DNA of 64,000 nt, from assembly GCA_020638975.1 (NCBI GenBank), contig JACKHN010000011.1:1-64000 (forward strand), read 5' to 3'. Each line of letters opens with the position of its first letter. Positions within the stretch are counted from its first letter, which is position 1. The DNA comes from Planctomycetaceae bacterium. GTDB lineage: Bacteria; Planctomycetota; Planctomycetia; Pirellulales; Pirellulaceae. This document shows, piece by piece, positions 26,661 to 34,903 of the stretch. Below the pieces are notes generated by a model. That model was not told the origin of the DNA. It worked only from the letters and a program-made list of their open reading frames with translations, and ran no database searches. The position numbers and the translations under genes are program-made.

Positions 26661-27557
26661 TTACCGCAACTTATAGGAACCATTGCCGGATTCGACGTTG
26701 ATCGTCAATCGCTTCACGCCATCGACAGTCTCCCACTTGTCCCAAGTCTGTGCCGTCTGAGGAAACTTCCCGATCTGCGTCTTGATGGTGCCGATGGTGA
26801 CGTCAATGGTCGTTACGCCACGAGCTTTGATCTCCATCGGCTCGCCGTTGATTAGCAGATTCAAGTCATACTCACTCGGATTGCTAATGACCAACTCGCC
26901 GCGTTCAGGTTCGTTTGTCGCATCATCAATCACCGGCTTGTCGACATCGACCAGTCCGTCCTCGGCTTCTGCGACTTCCGTTTCGGCATTGGCTGGCTGC
27001 ACCGCTGATTGTTCACGACTGGGGATCGGCTGGCGCGCGGCGATGGTGGGCTCGTCACCGGCGACTGCGCCGCGAGATATCTTGGCGGCAAGCTCCTCGG
27101 CAAGCAGATCGACACGCTCGTGAAAGGTCGCGTTCTGTACTTCAGCTGACTTCTGAAGGCTGTTTACCGACTCCGCCAGTCGGTCCAGCAGCAAGCGATG
27201 CGCGTTCGAGTCTTCCGTTTCCGTTTGTTTCGCCGATACGAGAGCTTCCGACACTCGCTCTAGTTGCTGTGCGAGCGGCGACATGACCGCTTGCAGTTCG
27301 TTGGCGACGTTTGCCTTCGGCGCCTCGGCCTCTGTTGCTGCCTGCGATCTCGCATCGTAGACGGACATCCCGGCAGCACCCACGAACAAGGACACCAATC
27401 CGCTAGCGACGACGGCGAGTGGCGAAACACCGGGTCTTTGTTTTGGACGCCGCTCCATCGTGCTTGCCAATCCGCGAATATCTCGTCGCATCTCTTCCCT
27501 CAGCTCTTGAATCGATTCAGAGAACTCACGAGGATTTATTTGAGGGTCTTTGTTCAT
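26661..27557 (-). CDS. Hypothetical membrane-anchored coiled-coil protein
   Basis: A 298-residue protein with a short cytoplasmic N-terminus, one transmembrane helix (PLAVVASGLVSLFVGAAGMSVYD, about 46-68), a predicted coiled coil (about 85-165), an acidic linker, and a C-terminal domain of roughly 80 residues (GELVISNPSEYDLNLLINGEPMEIKARGVTTIDV...) that looks like a small beta-sandwich. A clear AAGGTAGG site precedes ATG 27557. It converges on the vWA operon. No family is recognised; an envelope-anchored binding protein is plausible. Confidence 0.75.
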   Translation of the reverse strand: MNKDPQINPREFSESIQELREEMRRDIRGLASTMERRPKQRPGVSPLAVVASGLVSLFVGAAGMSVYDARSQAATEAEAPKANVANELQAVMSPLAQQLERVSEALVSAKQTETEDSNAHRLLLDRLAESVNSLQKSAEVQNATFHERVDLLAEELAAKISRGAVAGDEPTIAARQPIPSREQSAVQPANAETEVAEAEDGLVDVDKPVIDDATNEPERGELVISNPSEYDLNLLINGEPMEIKARGVTTIDVTIGTIKTQIGKFPQTAQTWDKWETVDGVKRLTINVESGNGSYKLR

Positions 27558-27728
27558 TGTACCTACCTTCTCGTTGACCGAATTTGTCGCGCACTCGCGT
27601 CCTTTCGATTATAACGCCTCGTCAAGCCACGTGTTCACCGACTAACTCACAATCTGCGATCAAAATGAGGCTCGCTCGTGCAATCGATGCAATCGTTACA
27701 AATTAACATCTCGCGGAGCCGGCTCTGT

Positions 27729-28658
27729 CTAGCTTAGCCCCAACAACCGCCGAGCATTATCACGAAAGACCTTTGCTTGAACGTCGGCAGGCAATTCGAG
27801 TTGCTTCTCAAACAAATCGAACTGGGGTACGGCTTGTCCGGGCGATAGGAAGTCCGTGCCGAACATCACACGGTCCTGTCGGCGGATCAAAAACTCGCGT
27901 CCAAACTCGAGATCACGGCTGATCGAATTCGCTCCGCTTCCCGCCGACAATTCGCCATAGATATTGGGATAGTTTTCCATCAGCCGATCGATCGCGCCGC
28001 CCGCCACCGTCTTGCCCTTCGGATAGCCTCCGAGGTCCGCTTGCGTTGCATCACCAGAAATTGATCCCCACCAACCCGGACCGTGCCCGATGAACGTCGT
28101 GTCAGGATTCGCCTTCAAGACCTTTTCGAGACCGGGCAAGCCGGGAACGTCGATATTCCGCTGGTTGTCTAAGTGAAAGAGCACGGGTAACCCGACTTCA
28201 CCACACGCCGCAAAGATCGCCATGTTGCGCGGATCGTCGAACGAAATGCCAGGCTTGTGTTCACCGAAACCCTTTGCCCCCGCTTCAATGTACAGATTTA
28301 GCATCTCGACCAACCCCTTATGACCGCCTCGGTACGACGTCCGCGGATCGATCGAGCAGAACGGGATCAGCCGATCGCGAAAAGGCTTCGTCTCCGATAG
28401 CACGAAATTCGAGGTGAGCGGATAGCTTGATGCTTCGGGATTGATCAGCGGCAAGACGACTGCTTGGGCGATGTCGTTCGCATCCATCCAACGCAATAGG
28501 ACTTCGGCGGTCAACACCTGCGTACTGTTCCAGGTCTGGCCGAGATGCGTGTGCATGTCGAAGTATCGACCGGACGGAAACGTTTTATCGGCAGCAAGTA
28601 ACGGTGACGCGACCGTCGCGACCGCAGTGCTGGCCAGAAAGGATCTGCGTGTTAGCAT
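27729..28658 (-). CDS. Tat-exported amidohydrolase family 2 protein
   Basis: A 309-residue protein with a twin-arginine signal (TRRSFLASTAVATVASPLLAA, cleavage after AA). It has the TIM-barrel metal motif FDMHTHLG (about 34-41), later metal ligands LFHLDNQ and IGHGPG, and a FGTDFLSPG near the C-terminus. Family members (COG2159-like) are zinc-dependent hydrolases or decarboxylases acting on small ring or carboxylate compounds; the substrate is not deducible. It lies 64 bases downstream of the haem-binding protein gene on the same strand and may be co-transcribed with it. Confidence 0.85.
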   Translation of the reverse strand: MLTRRSFLASTAVATVASPLLAADKTFPSGRYFDMHTHLGQTWNSTQVLTAEVLLRWMDANDIAQAVVLPLINPEASSYPLTSNFVLSETKPFRDRLIPFCSIDPRTSYRGGHKGLVEMLNLYIEAGAKGFGEHKPGISFDDPRNMAIFAACGEVGLPVLFHLDNQRNIDVPGLPGLEKVLKANPDTTFIGHGPGWWGSISGDATQADLGGYPKGKTVAGGAIDRLMENYPNIYGELSAGSGANSISRDLEFGREFLIRRQDRVMFGTDFLSPGQAVPQFDLFEKQLELPADVQAKVFRDNARRLLGLS

Positions 28659-28722
28659 TGGAAATTCCCTGCATTCGTGAGGACAGTGAGCGTGATGGTC
28701 GATCAGGAGTTTGCCTGGTTGC

Positions 28723-31700
28723 TTAGCGAATCGATTGAATGTACTCGATCAAGTCCGCCATCGCCTGCTTGTCGAGTTGCTTCTCCATTCCTTCAGGCAT
28801 CAGCGAAACTCCGGTGCTTCTCAGTTCCTCGATATCAATCCGCAGTACCGTGTCGGTTGCGTTATCGGCGCGCTTCAGTGTCACACTCGTCGCCGTTTCA
28901 GCGGCAATGATGCCAGTTAAGGCCCGACCATCGGTCGTGATCAACGCATAGTTGAGATACTGCGGGTTTACTTCTCGGTTTGGAACCAAGACGTTGGAGA
29001 GGATCGCTTCCGGCCCGCGGTTTTGCATGGCCGCAAGATTCGGCGCGATGGCGTGGCCCACGCCTTCAAGCTGATGGCAAGTGGAGCACACCTTTGTGAA
29101 CACCGCCTTGCCACGCGTTTTGTCGCCTTGCAGCTCCAATGAACTACGATATTCCTCAATCAGCGAATCGCGATCGCTGGACTTTGTTGATGCGAGCAAC
29201 TTGTCTGCGCGCTGCTTGATGCCTTCGTCTCGGTGAGACGCGAGCAACTTCATTCGCGTTGGTTCGAGATCCCCCATTGCGATACTGCCGCCTTCCACTG
29301 CAGATAACAAGGCTGGAATCCAAGCTTCTCGCGAGAACAACACATCTCCGGCGCGCCCTCGCAAGCGAGGGCTCAAGCCTTTCCATTGGGCCACCAGAAT
29401 GTTCGCAACCTCGGGTGATTCAAATGTCGCCAACGTGGCGATGGCCGCCGCTTGAATCTCACTCGACTCGGTCGGAGTCAACAGGTTCGTGAACAACGAT
29501 TCACGTCCTTCCAAGTCGCCAAGTCGCAAACGCTGTACGGCACTGACGCGGTCTTCGACTTTCGATTCTCGATTCGCCGCTGTCGTGGCCGCCGTTGAGA
29601 GGAGGTTCTTCATGAGTTGCTCGGCTTGTCCGCCGGTTACCGCCGCCAACTGCTGTGCAAGATCGCTGCCTTGCTTCGCCGCGAGTCCCTGGACGATGGC
29701 TTGGATTGTGTCTGCTTCTGCCGAGGGCAATGAACCAAGTACACGGAGGACGGCAGCAAGGTCATCGCTCCGTTGCTGCTTGCCGATTTGTGCCGCGAGA
29801 GATGTGATATAGCTGCGCGCGACTTTACTTCGCCTGACATTGGCATCTTGTGCCAGTTCCGCCAACACGTCGCCGGCACCTTCCGCCAGCGAACTCATGA
29901 CGGCCACTTGCATCAAACCATTCGCTCCGTCGCGGCCGATCAGCGACACTAACGCCGCGTTGCGACGTGGACCGGAAAGCTCCCCGAGCGTGAAGGCGAG
30001 TTGATAACGCACACGAAACGCGTCGTCGTCGACCATGGAGTACAGCCGTTCGCGTACTTGTGCTGAGCTAGTCGCAACACGTTCACTGAGACGCACGGCA
30101 TGCTCGCGAACGCGGGGATGATCGTCGCGTGTTGCGTGCAAAATGATTTCCGGCGAAAGGGCACCGAGTCCATCCAGCACGTAGAGGCTGTGAATGCGGC
30201 CTTCGGGAGTATCGCTCGATCTGACCAGTGATTCCAAGAGCGGAATTGCCGAACGGTCTTGACGCTCGTAGAGCAAACGCGAAGCCGTTTCGCGATGCCA
30301 GCCATTGGGATTGTCCAGCGTCGTGACCAGCATTTCGGTGCTCGCCTCACCGAGTCGTGGTAGCGGCGGTTGCTTGAAGTCCTCACTGACGATCCGATAG
30401 ATCCGTCCGCGATCGCGACCACTCGTCAAATCGAGATGTTTCTTGATAACCGGTGGCAGACTTAATGGATGCTCGATGGTTTCACGATACATATCGGCTA
30501 TGTACAACGCCCCATCGGGCGCGTTGGCGAACTGAGCCGGTCGAAACCAAATGTCGTTAGATGACAGCAATTCGCTCTTTTCATCGACACGGCGAGCAAC
30601 GTAGCTGGCTCCGTCCTCTTCTATCTTTTTGCGATGTACGAGATTGCTGCCAACATCACCCACCACCGCCCAACCTTGAAATTCACTCGGCCACCCAGTG
30701 CCACGAAAGATTGTGATACCTGTCGCGCCCGTAAAGTACCCAGCAGGCTTACCGCCACCCTCTACAACACCCGGCACGATCCCTTTGGCTCGCAATCGCG
30801 TCCGTACAATCCGCCACGGCTCGACTGGACTGGTACGAAAGACGTCGGCCTGCGGACCATCGGCGGCGATACTTGCTCGCGGGCCTGGCGCAGCAAAGTA
30901 AGGATTCCGCGCCACGTAGCGATCTTCGAATTGGACGTACTGTGCGTGGTTGCTATTCGAACACACAAACTTGTCGCCCCACTGGTTGAAGCTCAGTCCA
31001 TGCTGACCTCCGCCGCTGGTTGCCTGCATTGTCATTGTGCGCGGCTCGATCGCGAAATCGCGACCGCGCAATGAGAGAGGGGGTGACGAGGAGAGGGGGA
31101 GAGGGGGAGAGGAATTCGTCGCGTTTATTTTACTATTTGACACTCCCGTCTCCTTGTCTCCTTGTCTCCCGGTCTCCCCATCTCCAACTCTCGTCACTTC
31201 GGCACCGCTGCTGCTCGTCGCTCCATGAATCCGATTGTCGAGTCCCCATTTGAACGTGTTGATCAAGCCTTGTACGTTGCTGCGACCGAAGCCCGTGAAG
31301 ACGGTCCGTTTGACATCGGCTCGGTTGTCACCGTCCGTATCTTTGAGGTAGTAGATATCGGGCGCAGCACCGACGAACAGACCGCCATCGTAACAAGTGA
31401 GAGCGGTCGGCCAGGAAAGGCCTTCTGCGTAGATGTCGCTCTTATCGAAAGCGCCATCACCGTCAGTATCTTCGAGCAGGCGAATGCGGCCCAGATTGAG
31501 CGTGTCGTCTTCCGAGTAGTCTCGCATTTCGACGACGAACAGCCGCCCATTTTCATCGAACGCCATTGCGATCGGATCGACGACGTTTGGTTCAGCAGCG
31601 ACTTGCTCGACGCGAAAGCCATCGGCGATCGTAAACGTGCCTAGTGCATCCTTGGCCTCGACCGGTTTAATGCGAGGCAACTCGGCGGCGTAGTCGCGAT

Positions 31701-31800
31701 CCACGGCATCGGTGTCGTTGTTTTGTGCCGGACAGAGTTGTGAAATCAAAAGGACGCTACAGAGGGTGAGCGTCTTGAAAGCTAGACGGAGCAGGGGCAT
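28723..31800 (-). CDS. PVC-type haem-binding CxxCH protein (propeller-HEAT-cytochrome c fusion)
   Basis: This 1025-residue exported protein has a signal peptide (LAFKTLTLCSVLLISQLCPAQ) and an N-terminal beta-propeller of the membrane-bound dehydrogenase type (MAFDENGRLFVVEMRDY, RIRLLEDTDGDG, GGGQHGLSFNQWGDKFVCSNSNH). A helical HEAT-repeat region follows (roughly 470-870), then a C-terminal haem c domain with VCSTCHQLEGVGHAIAPNL and the PVC signature VNPQYLNYALITTDGRALTGIIA. ATG 31800 has GGAG 9 bases upstream. About 41 residues around 203-243 are encoded by low-complexity repeat DNA absent from the family pattern, yet the frame stays open. Role: predicted periplasmic dehydrogenase or electron-transfer protein; substrate unknown. 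Confidence 0.9.
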   Translation of the reverse strand: MPLLRLAFKTLTLCSVLLISQLCPAQNNDTDAVDRDYAAELPRIKPVEAKDALGTFTIADGFRVEQVAAEPNVVDPIAMAFDENGRLFVVEMRDYSEDDTLNLGRIRLLEDTDGDGAFDKSDIYAEGLSWPTALTCYDGGLFVGAAPDIYYLKDTDGDNRADVKRTVFTGFGRSNVQGLINTFKWGLDNRIHGATSSSGAEVTRVGDGETGRQGDKETGVSNSKINATNSSPPLPLSSSPPLSLRGRDFAIEPRTMTMQATSGGGQHGLSFNQWGDKFVCSNSNHAQYVQFEDRYVARNPYFAAPGPRASIAADGPQADVFRTSPVEPWRIVRTRLRAKGIVPGVVEGGGKPAGYFTGATGITIFRGTGWPSEFQGWAVVGDVGSNLVHRKKIEEDGASYVARRVDEKSELLSSNDIWFRPAQFANAPDGALYIADMYRETIEHPLSLPPVIKKHLDLTSGRDRGRIYRIVSEDFKQPPLPRLGEASTEMLVTTLDNPNGWHRETASRLLYERQDRSAIPLLESLVRSSDTPEGRIHSLYVLDGLGALSPEIILHATRDDHPRVREHAVRLSERVATSSAQVRERLYSMVDDDAFRVRYQLAFTLGELSGPRRNAALVSLIGRDGANGLMQVAVMSSLAEGAGDVLAELAQDANVRRSKVARSYITSLAAQIGKQQRSDDLAAVLRVLGSLPSAEADTIQAIVQGLAAKQGSDLAQQLAAVTGGQAEQLMKNLLSTAATTAANRESKVEDRVSAVQRLRLGDLEGRESLFTNLLTPTESSEIQAAAIATLATFESPEVANILVAQWKGLSPRLRGRAGDVLFSREAWIPALLSAVEGGSIAMGDLEPTRMKLLASHRDEGIKQRADKLLASTKSSDRDSLIEEYRSSLELQGDKTRGKAVFTKVCSTCHQLEGVGHAIAPNLAAMQNRGPEAILSNVLVPNREVNPQYLNYALITTDGRALTGIIAAETATSVTLKRADNATDTVLRIDIEELRSTGVSLMPEGMEKQLDKQAMADLIEYIQSIR
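31072..31194. repeat. Low-complexity purine/pyrimidine repeat inside a coding gene
   Basis: Two simple-sequence tracts lie inside the haem-binding protein gene: GAGGGGGA-type repeats (about 31089-31113) and, separated by an AT-rich 30 bases, repeated TCTCCTTG units (about 31144-31186). They encode a Gly/Asp/Glu/Thr/Pro/Ser-rich segment between IHGATSSSGAEVT and LRGRDFAI, which are normally near neighbours in this family. The insertion keeps the frame. Confidence 0.7.
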
Positions 31801-32019
31801 GATCGACGTCTCCGGTTGGTTGCTTGCCACGAACATCCTGCTACGATGATCGCGACACGCTGGAAGTGAGTGCTGGTGGGTAAACTGGCGGGTTTATGTC
31901 CCCATTGTTACCTTGGATGTTTGCTCGCGTCCACAACCAAAATAAAATCATGCCGCGTAGGGTCCGCTGTGCGGCCTCTGAATGGGCCCTCGCTCGAATT
32001 GCACTCGAAGGAAACGTAA

Positions 32020-32841
32020 ATGAAATTCGCGATCTGTAACGAGACATTCCAAGATTGGCCCTTCGACAAGGCATTCGCCTTCGCACGCGAGTGCGGTTAC
32101 ACAGGCATTGAATTCGCGCCGTTCACGATCCATAAGAACGCCTACGAGATCTCAGCTGACAAACGAGCCGAAGTGCGAAAGCAAGCCGAAGACGCAGGAC
32201 TCGAACCAATCGGCTTGCACTGGTTGTTGGCGTTCACCGAAGGTTATTACCTGACTTCGCCGGAAGCAGAAGTCCGCAAGCGAACGGGCGACTATCTCGC
32301 GGAACTCGCGAAGCTGTGTCGAGACCTCGGCGGCAAAGTGCTTGTACTCGGCTCGCCCATGCAACGCAACTTGTTGCCAGGCGTCACACACGAGCAAGCG
32401 ATGGAGCATGCCAAGGATGTGATCAAGCAGGCAATTCCGGCAATAGAAGACTGCGGAGTCACACTGGCCCTCGAACCGCTTGGACCGCAGGAGGGCGACT
32501 TTCTCAGAACCGCTGAGCTAGGCATTCAACTTGCCAAGATGGTCGATTCTCCCAACTGTCGATTGCATCTGGACGTGAAGGCCATGTCGTCCGAGGCGAA
32601 ACCCATCGTGGACATCATCCGCGACAGCAAGGACTGGACAGAGCATTTCCACGCGAACGACGCGAACAAACGCGGACCGGGTATGGGAGAGATCGACTTC
32701 GTCCCGATCTTGCAATCGCTGAAGGATACAGGCTACGACGGCTGGGTATCCGTCGAAGTCTTTGACTACGAACCAGGCGTCGAAGCTCTAGCGAAGGAAA
32801 GCATCGAGTATCTGAGAGCGTGCGAGGAGAAGCTGGCCTAA
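32020..32841 (+). CDS. Sugar phosphate isomerase/epimerase family (xylose isomerase-like TIM barrel)
   Basis: This 273-residue protein has no signal peptide and fits the AP-endonuclease-2/xylose-isomerase-like barrel: FAFARECGYTGIEFAPF near the N-terminus, then a chain of probable metal ligands including LALEPLG (Glu), LHLDVKAM (Asp), HFHANDANKRGPGMGEIDF (His/Asp) and VSVEVFDYEPG (Glu). Members isomerise or epimerise sugars such as tagatose, psicose or hydroxypyruvate-type substrates. The exact reaction is not deducible. AAGGAA precedes ATG 32020. It diverges from the haem-binding protein gene and converges with the ferredoxin gene (2 bases apart). Confidence 0.85.
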   Translation: MKFAICNETFQDWPFDKAFAFARECGYTGIEFAPFTIHKNAYEISADKRAEVRKQAEDAGLEPIGLHWLLAFTEGYYLTSPEAEVRKRTGDYLAELAKLCRDLGGKVLVLGSPMQRNLLPGVTHEQAMEHAKDVIKQAIPAIEDCGVTLALEPLGPQEGDFLRTAELGIQLAKMVDSPNCRLHLDVKAMSSEAKPIVDIIRDSKDWTEHFHANDANKRGPGMGEIDFVPILQSLKDTGYDGWVSVEVFDYEPGVEALAKESIEYLRACEEKLA

Positions 32842-32843
32842 AG

Positions 32844-33239
32844 TTAAACCGCTCCCGCCTTCAACTCAGCGAGATGCTGCGCCGTTCCGACCAACCTGTC
32901 CCAGTTTTCGTAGATGTACTGCGGTGGTCCACCAATTTGTGCGACGACTTGAGCGACCTGCTCCGTAGGCACCATCTCAATCGCGTTCCACGGGCAGACG
33001 AGCAACTCGTAAGGGTTCGACTTCTTTTGTGGAATGTGGACGCAGACTTCACAGCCCACGCAGCGCTCGATGTCGATTTCGCACCAGGATTGATTTCCCT
33101 TGACGCCCAGATTCATCGTCTTTAGTTCGATGCAATCGACCGGGCAGACTTCGAGGCACGACTCGCATCCGGTGCAGTTATCCGCATTGATGACAGCCAG
33201 TTCCTTCGGCAGCTTCTTTCGCGGTCCCTGTTTTGCCAT
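32844..33239 (-). CDS. 4Fe-4S dicluster ferredoxin-like protein
   Basis: A 131-residue soluble protein with one classical [4Fe-4S] motif (CTGCESCLEVCPVDC) and a second, unusual one (CVGCEVCVHIP...VCPWNAIEM) in which the final Cys-Pro lies 17 residues after the third Cys rather than three. The second cluster may be a modified 4Fe-4S or differently coordinated. ATG 33239 (MAKQGPRKKLPKEL) is preferred; the open frame runs 30 codons further up. Predicted to carry electrons in the cytoplasm; the partner is unknown. Confidence 0.82.
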   Translation of the reverse strand: MAKQGPRKKLPKELAVINADNCTGCESCLEVCPVDCIELKTMNLGVKGNQSWCEIDIERCVGCEVCVHIPQKKSNPYELLVCPWNAIEMVPTEQVAQVVAQIGGPPQYIYENWDRLVGTAQHLAELKAGAV

Positions 33240-33441
33240 CGAGCTTGTCCTTCGTCGGGAGTATAAGTCCTGGCCCTTCAGGAGATTGCGGAGCTGAGGC
33301 TCGTCTCCCGAGAACTTCAAGGTTAGCAAGTATAAGTACAGATCGACCGCCAGCCAACCGGTTCTGCCGGAATTCGAATGAGGGTTAAAACCCCTTTATC
33401 CGAAAGGCTTACGAGGATTTGTAGCCCGTACCCTGCGAATG

Positions 33442-34716
33442 TCAATTGTGCTGCGGAATCGCCTCACCACGAAGCAGGTCATCGTATGTCTGACGGGCGC
33501 GAACCAAATGAGCTTGCTCGTCTTGGATCAGCACTTCGGCGGCCATTGGCTTTGAATTGTAATTGGACGACATGACAAAGCCGTAAGCACCGGCACATTC
33601 GATCACCAAATAGTCGCCAACGCTGGCGACAGGCAGCGATCGCTTGGCAACGAATCCGCCCTCCTCCTGGGTGAAGATGTCACCGGATTCGCAAAGCGGC
33701 CCGCCCACGACAACGTCATGCGAACCACGTTGGGTATCGCCGGTCGCGGGGGCGACGGAGATGGGGTGGTACGAACCGTACATGATGGGGCGGGCCAAGT
33801 TGTTGAATCCAGCATCGACGACATAGAACGTGTTGCCGCCCATCTTCTTAATAGCTCGGATCTCGGCGATCAAATAACCGCTTTCCGCCGAGAGGTATCG
33901 GCCCGGTTCGATCTCGAGCGAAATCTTGTGGCCGAAACTCTCTTCGAGTCGCTTGCGAGTGGCATCCCACAAACCGAAGTATTGGTCGATGTCGACGTAG
34001 GAGTCCTGCTGCTTGTAGACCGTCGGCAGGCCGCCGCCAGCGCTGATGTTCGTGACGGTGCGACCGACGTTCAAAGCAAGTTTCTCCATCGCGCCACACA
34101 CCTGTGCAAGATGCTCCAGGTCGGTACCCGAGCCAATATGCATGTGCAAGCCGGTTACCCCCAGACCATACTGATCGGCACGTCGCAGGCAGTCATCGAT
34201 TTGTTCGTGCCAAATGCCGTGCTTCGATTGCTCGCCACCGGTATTGGTCTTTTGGCTGTGACCGTGCCCGAAGCCGGGATTCACTCGCAACGTGATGTTT
34301 CGACCCGGTGCGACTTCCCCAAGCTGATTGATCATGTCGGGCGACCCGCAGTTCACGTGGATGTCGTGTTCGACAACCAGCGCGAGTGCATCGTGGTCGA
34401 AGATGTCCGCCGTGAAGACGATCGCTGGTGGTTCGCCGCCGGGCTTATAGCCGGCCGCAAAGGCACGATGAATCTCGCCTGCACTCACAGCGTCGACAAG
34501 CACGCCGTTACGTCTTACAAGGTCAACGATTGCGATGTTCGAATTTGCCTTTTGAGCGTAACGAATTGCGTCGAAGGCGCGTAAGTCGTTAATGCGTTCG
34601 ACGACCTTCGCCGCGTCGTAAACGTAGGTGGGTGTACCGAACTGCTTTGCCAATTCAGCAACTGAAATCCCGCTAATCTCCGTTCGTAACGTCGAAAACT
34701 CGCTAACTGCAGGCAT
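33442..34716 (-). CDS. lysA: Diaminopimelate decarboxylase
   Basis: This 424-residue fold-III PLP enzyme converts meso-diaminopimelate to lysine. The PLP lysine lies in IRYAQKANSN, the glycine-rich phosphate site in NISAGGGLPTVY, and the second-subunit substrate residues in the GGPLCESGDIF segment. GLHMHIGSGTD and LEIEPGRYL are also typical. ATG 34716 gives the normal length; the frame is open 60 codons upstream with non-homologous sequence. It is separated from the upstream gene by a strong hairpin, so it likely has its own promoter within 34717-34830. Confidence 0.93.
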   Translation of the reverse strand: MPAVSEFSTLRTEISGISVAELAKQFGTPTYVYDAAKVVERINDLRAFDAIRYAQKANSNIAIVDLVRRNGVLVDAVSAGEIHRAFAAGYKPGGEPPAIVFTADIFDHDALALVVEHDIHVNCGSPDMINQLGEVAPGRNITLRVNPGFGHGHSQKTNTGGEQSKHGIWHEQIDDCLRRADQYGLGVTGLHMHIGSGTDLEHLAQVCGAMEKLALNVGRTVTNISAGGGLPTVYKQQDSYVDIDQYFGLWDATRKRLEESFGHKISLEIEPGRYLSAESGYLIAEIRAIKKMGGNTFYVVDAGFNNLARPIMYGSYHPISVAPATGDTQRGSHDVVVGGPLCESGDIFTQEEGGFVAKRSLPVASVGDYLVIECAGAYGFVMSSNYNSKPMAAEVLIQDEQAHLVRARQTYDDLLRGEAIPQHN

Positions 34717-34830
34717 GATGAACGTAACCTCTCGCACGGCTATGGTCGGTATCGTTGTTGAACCAGCACCGTATCCAATCGGGAGATCGAAGTGAAGTCC
34801 CCCACCAGAACCGATCCTTGGGAAATGACA

Positions 34831-34864
34831 AAACTTCCGAAGCCTCGAAAGACTTCGGAAGTTT
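34831..34864. terminator. Bidirectional-looking rho-independent terminator
   Basis: A perfect 12-bp stem AAACTTCCGAAG/CTTCGGAAGTTT with a 10-base loop ends in TTTTG on the minus strand. It lies 40 bases downstream of the stop of the 550-residue secreted protein gene, which it should terminate. Confidence 0.8.
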
Positions 34865-34903
34865 GCCGTTATAAGTGGACGCGAACGTCCTGACACGCAA
34901 GCC

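Noticed and set aside
33718..34584. 288-codon open frame on the plus strand
   Set aside because: Antisense to lysA.
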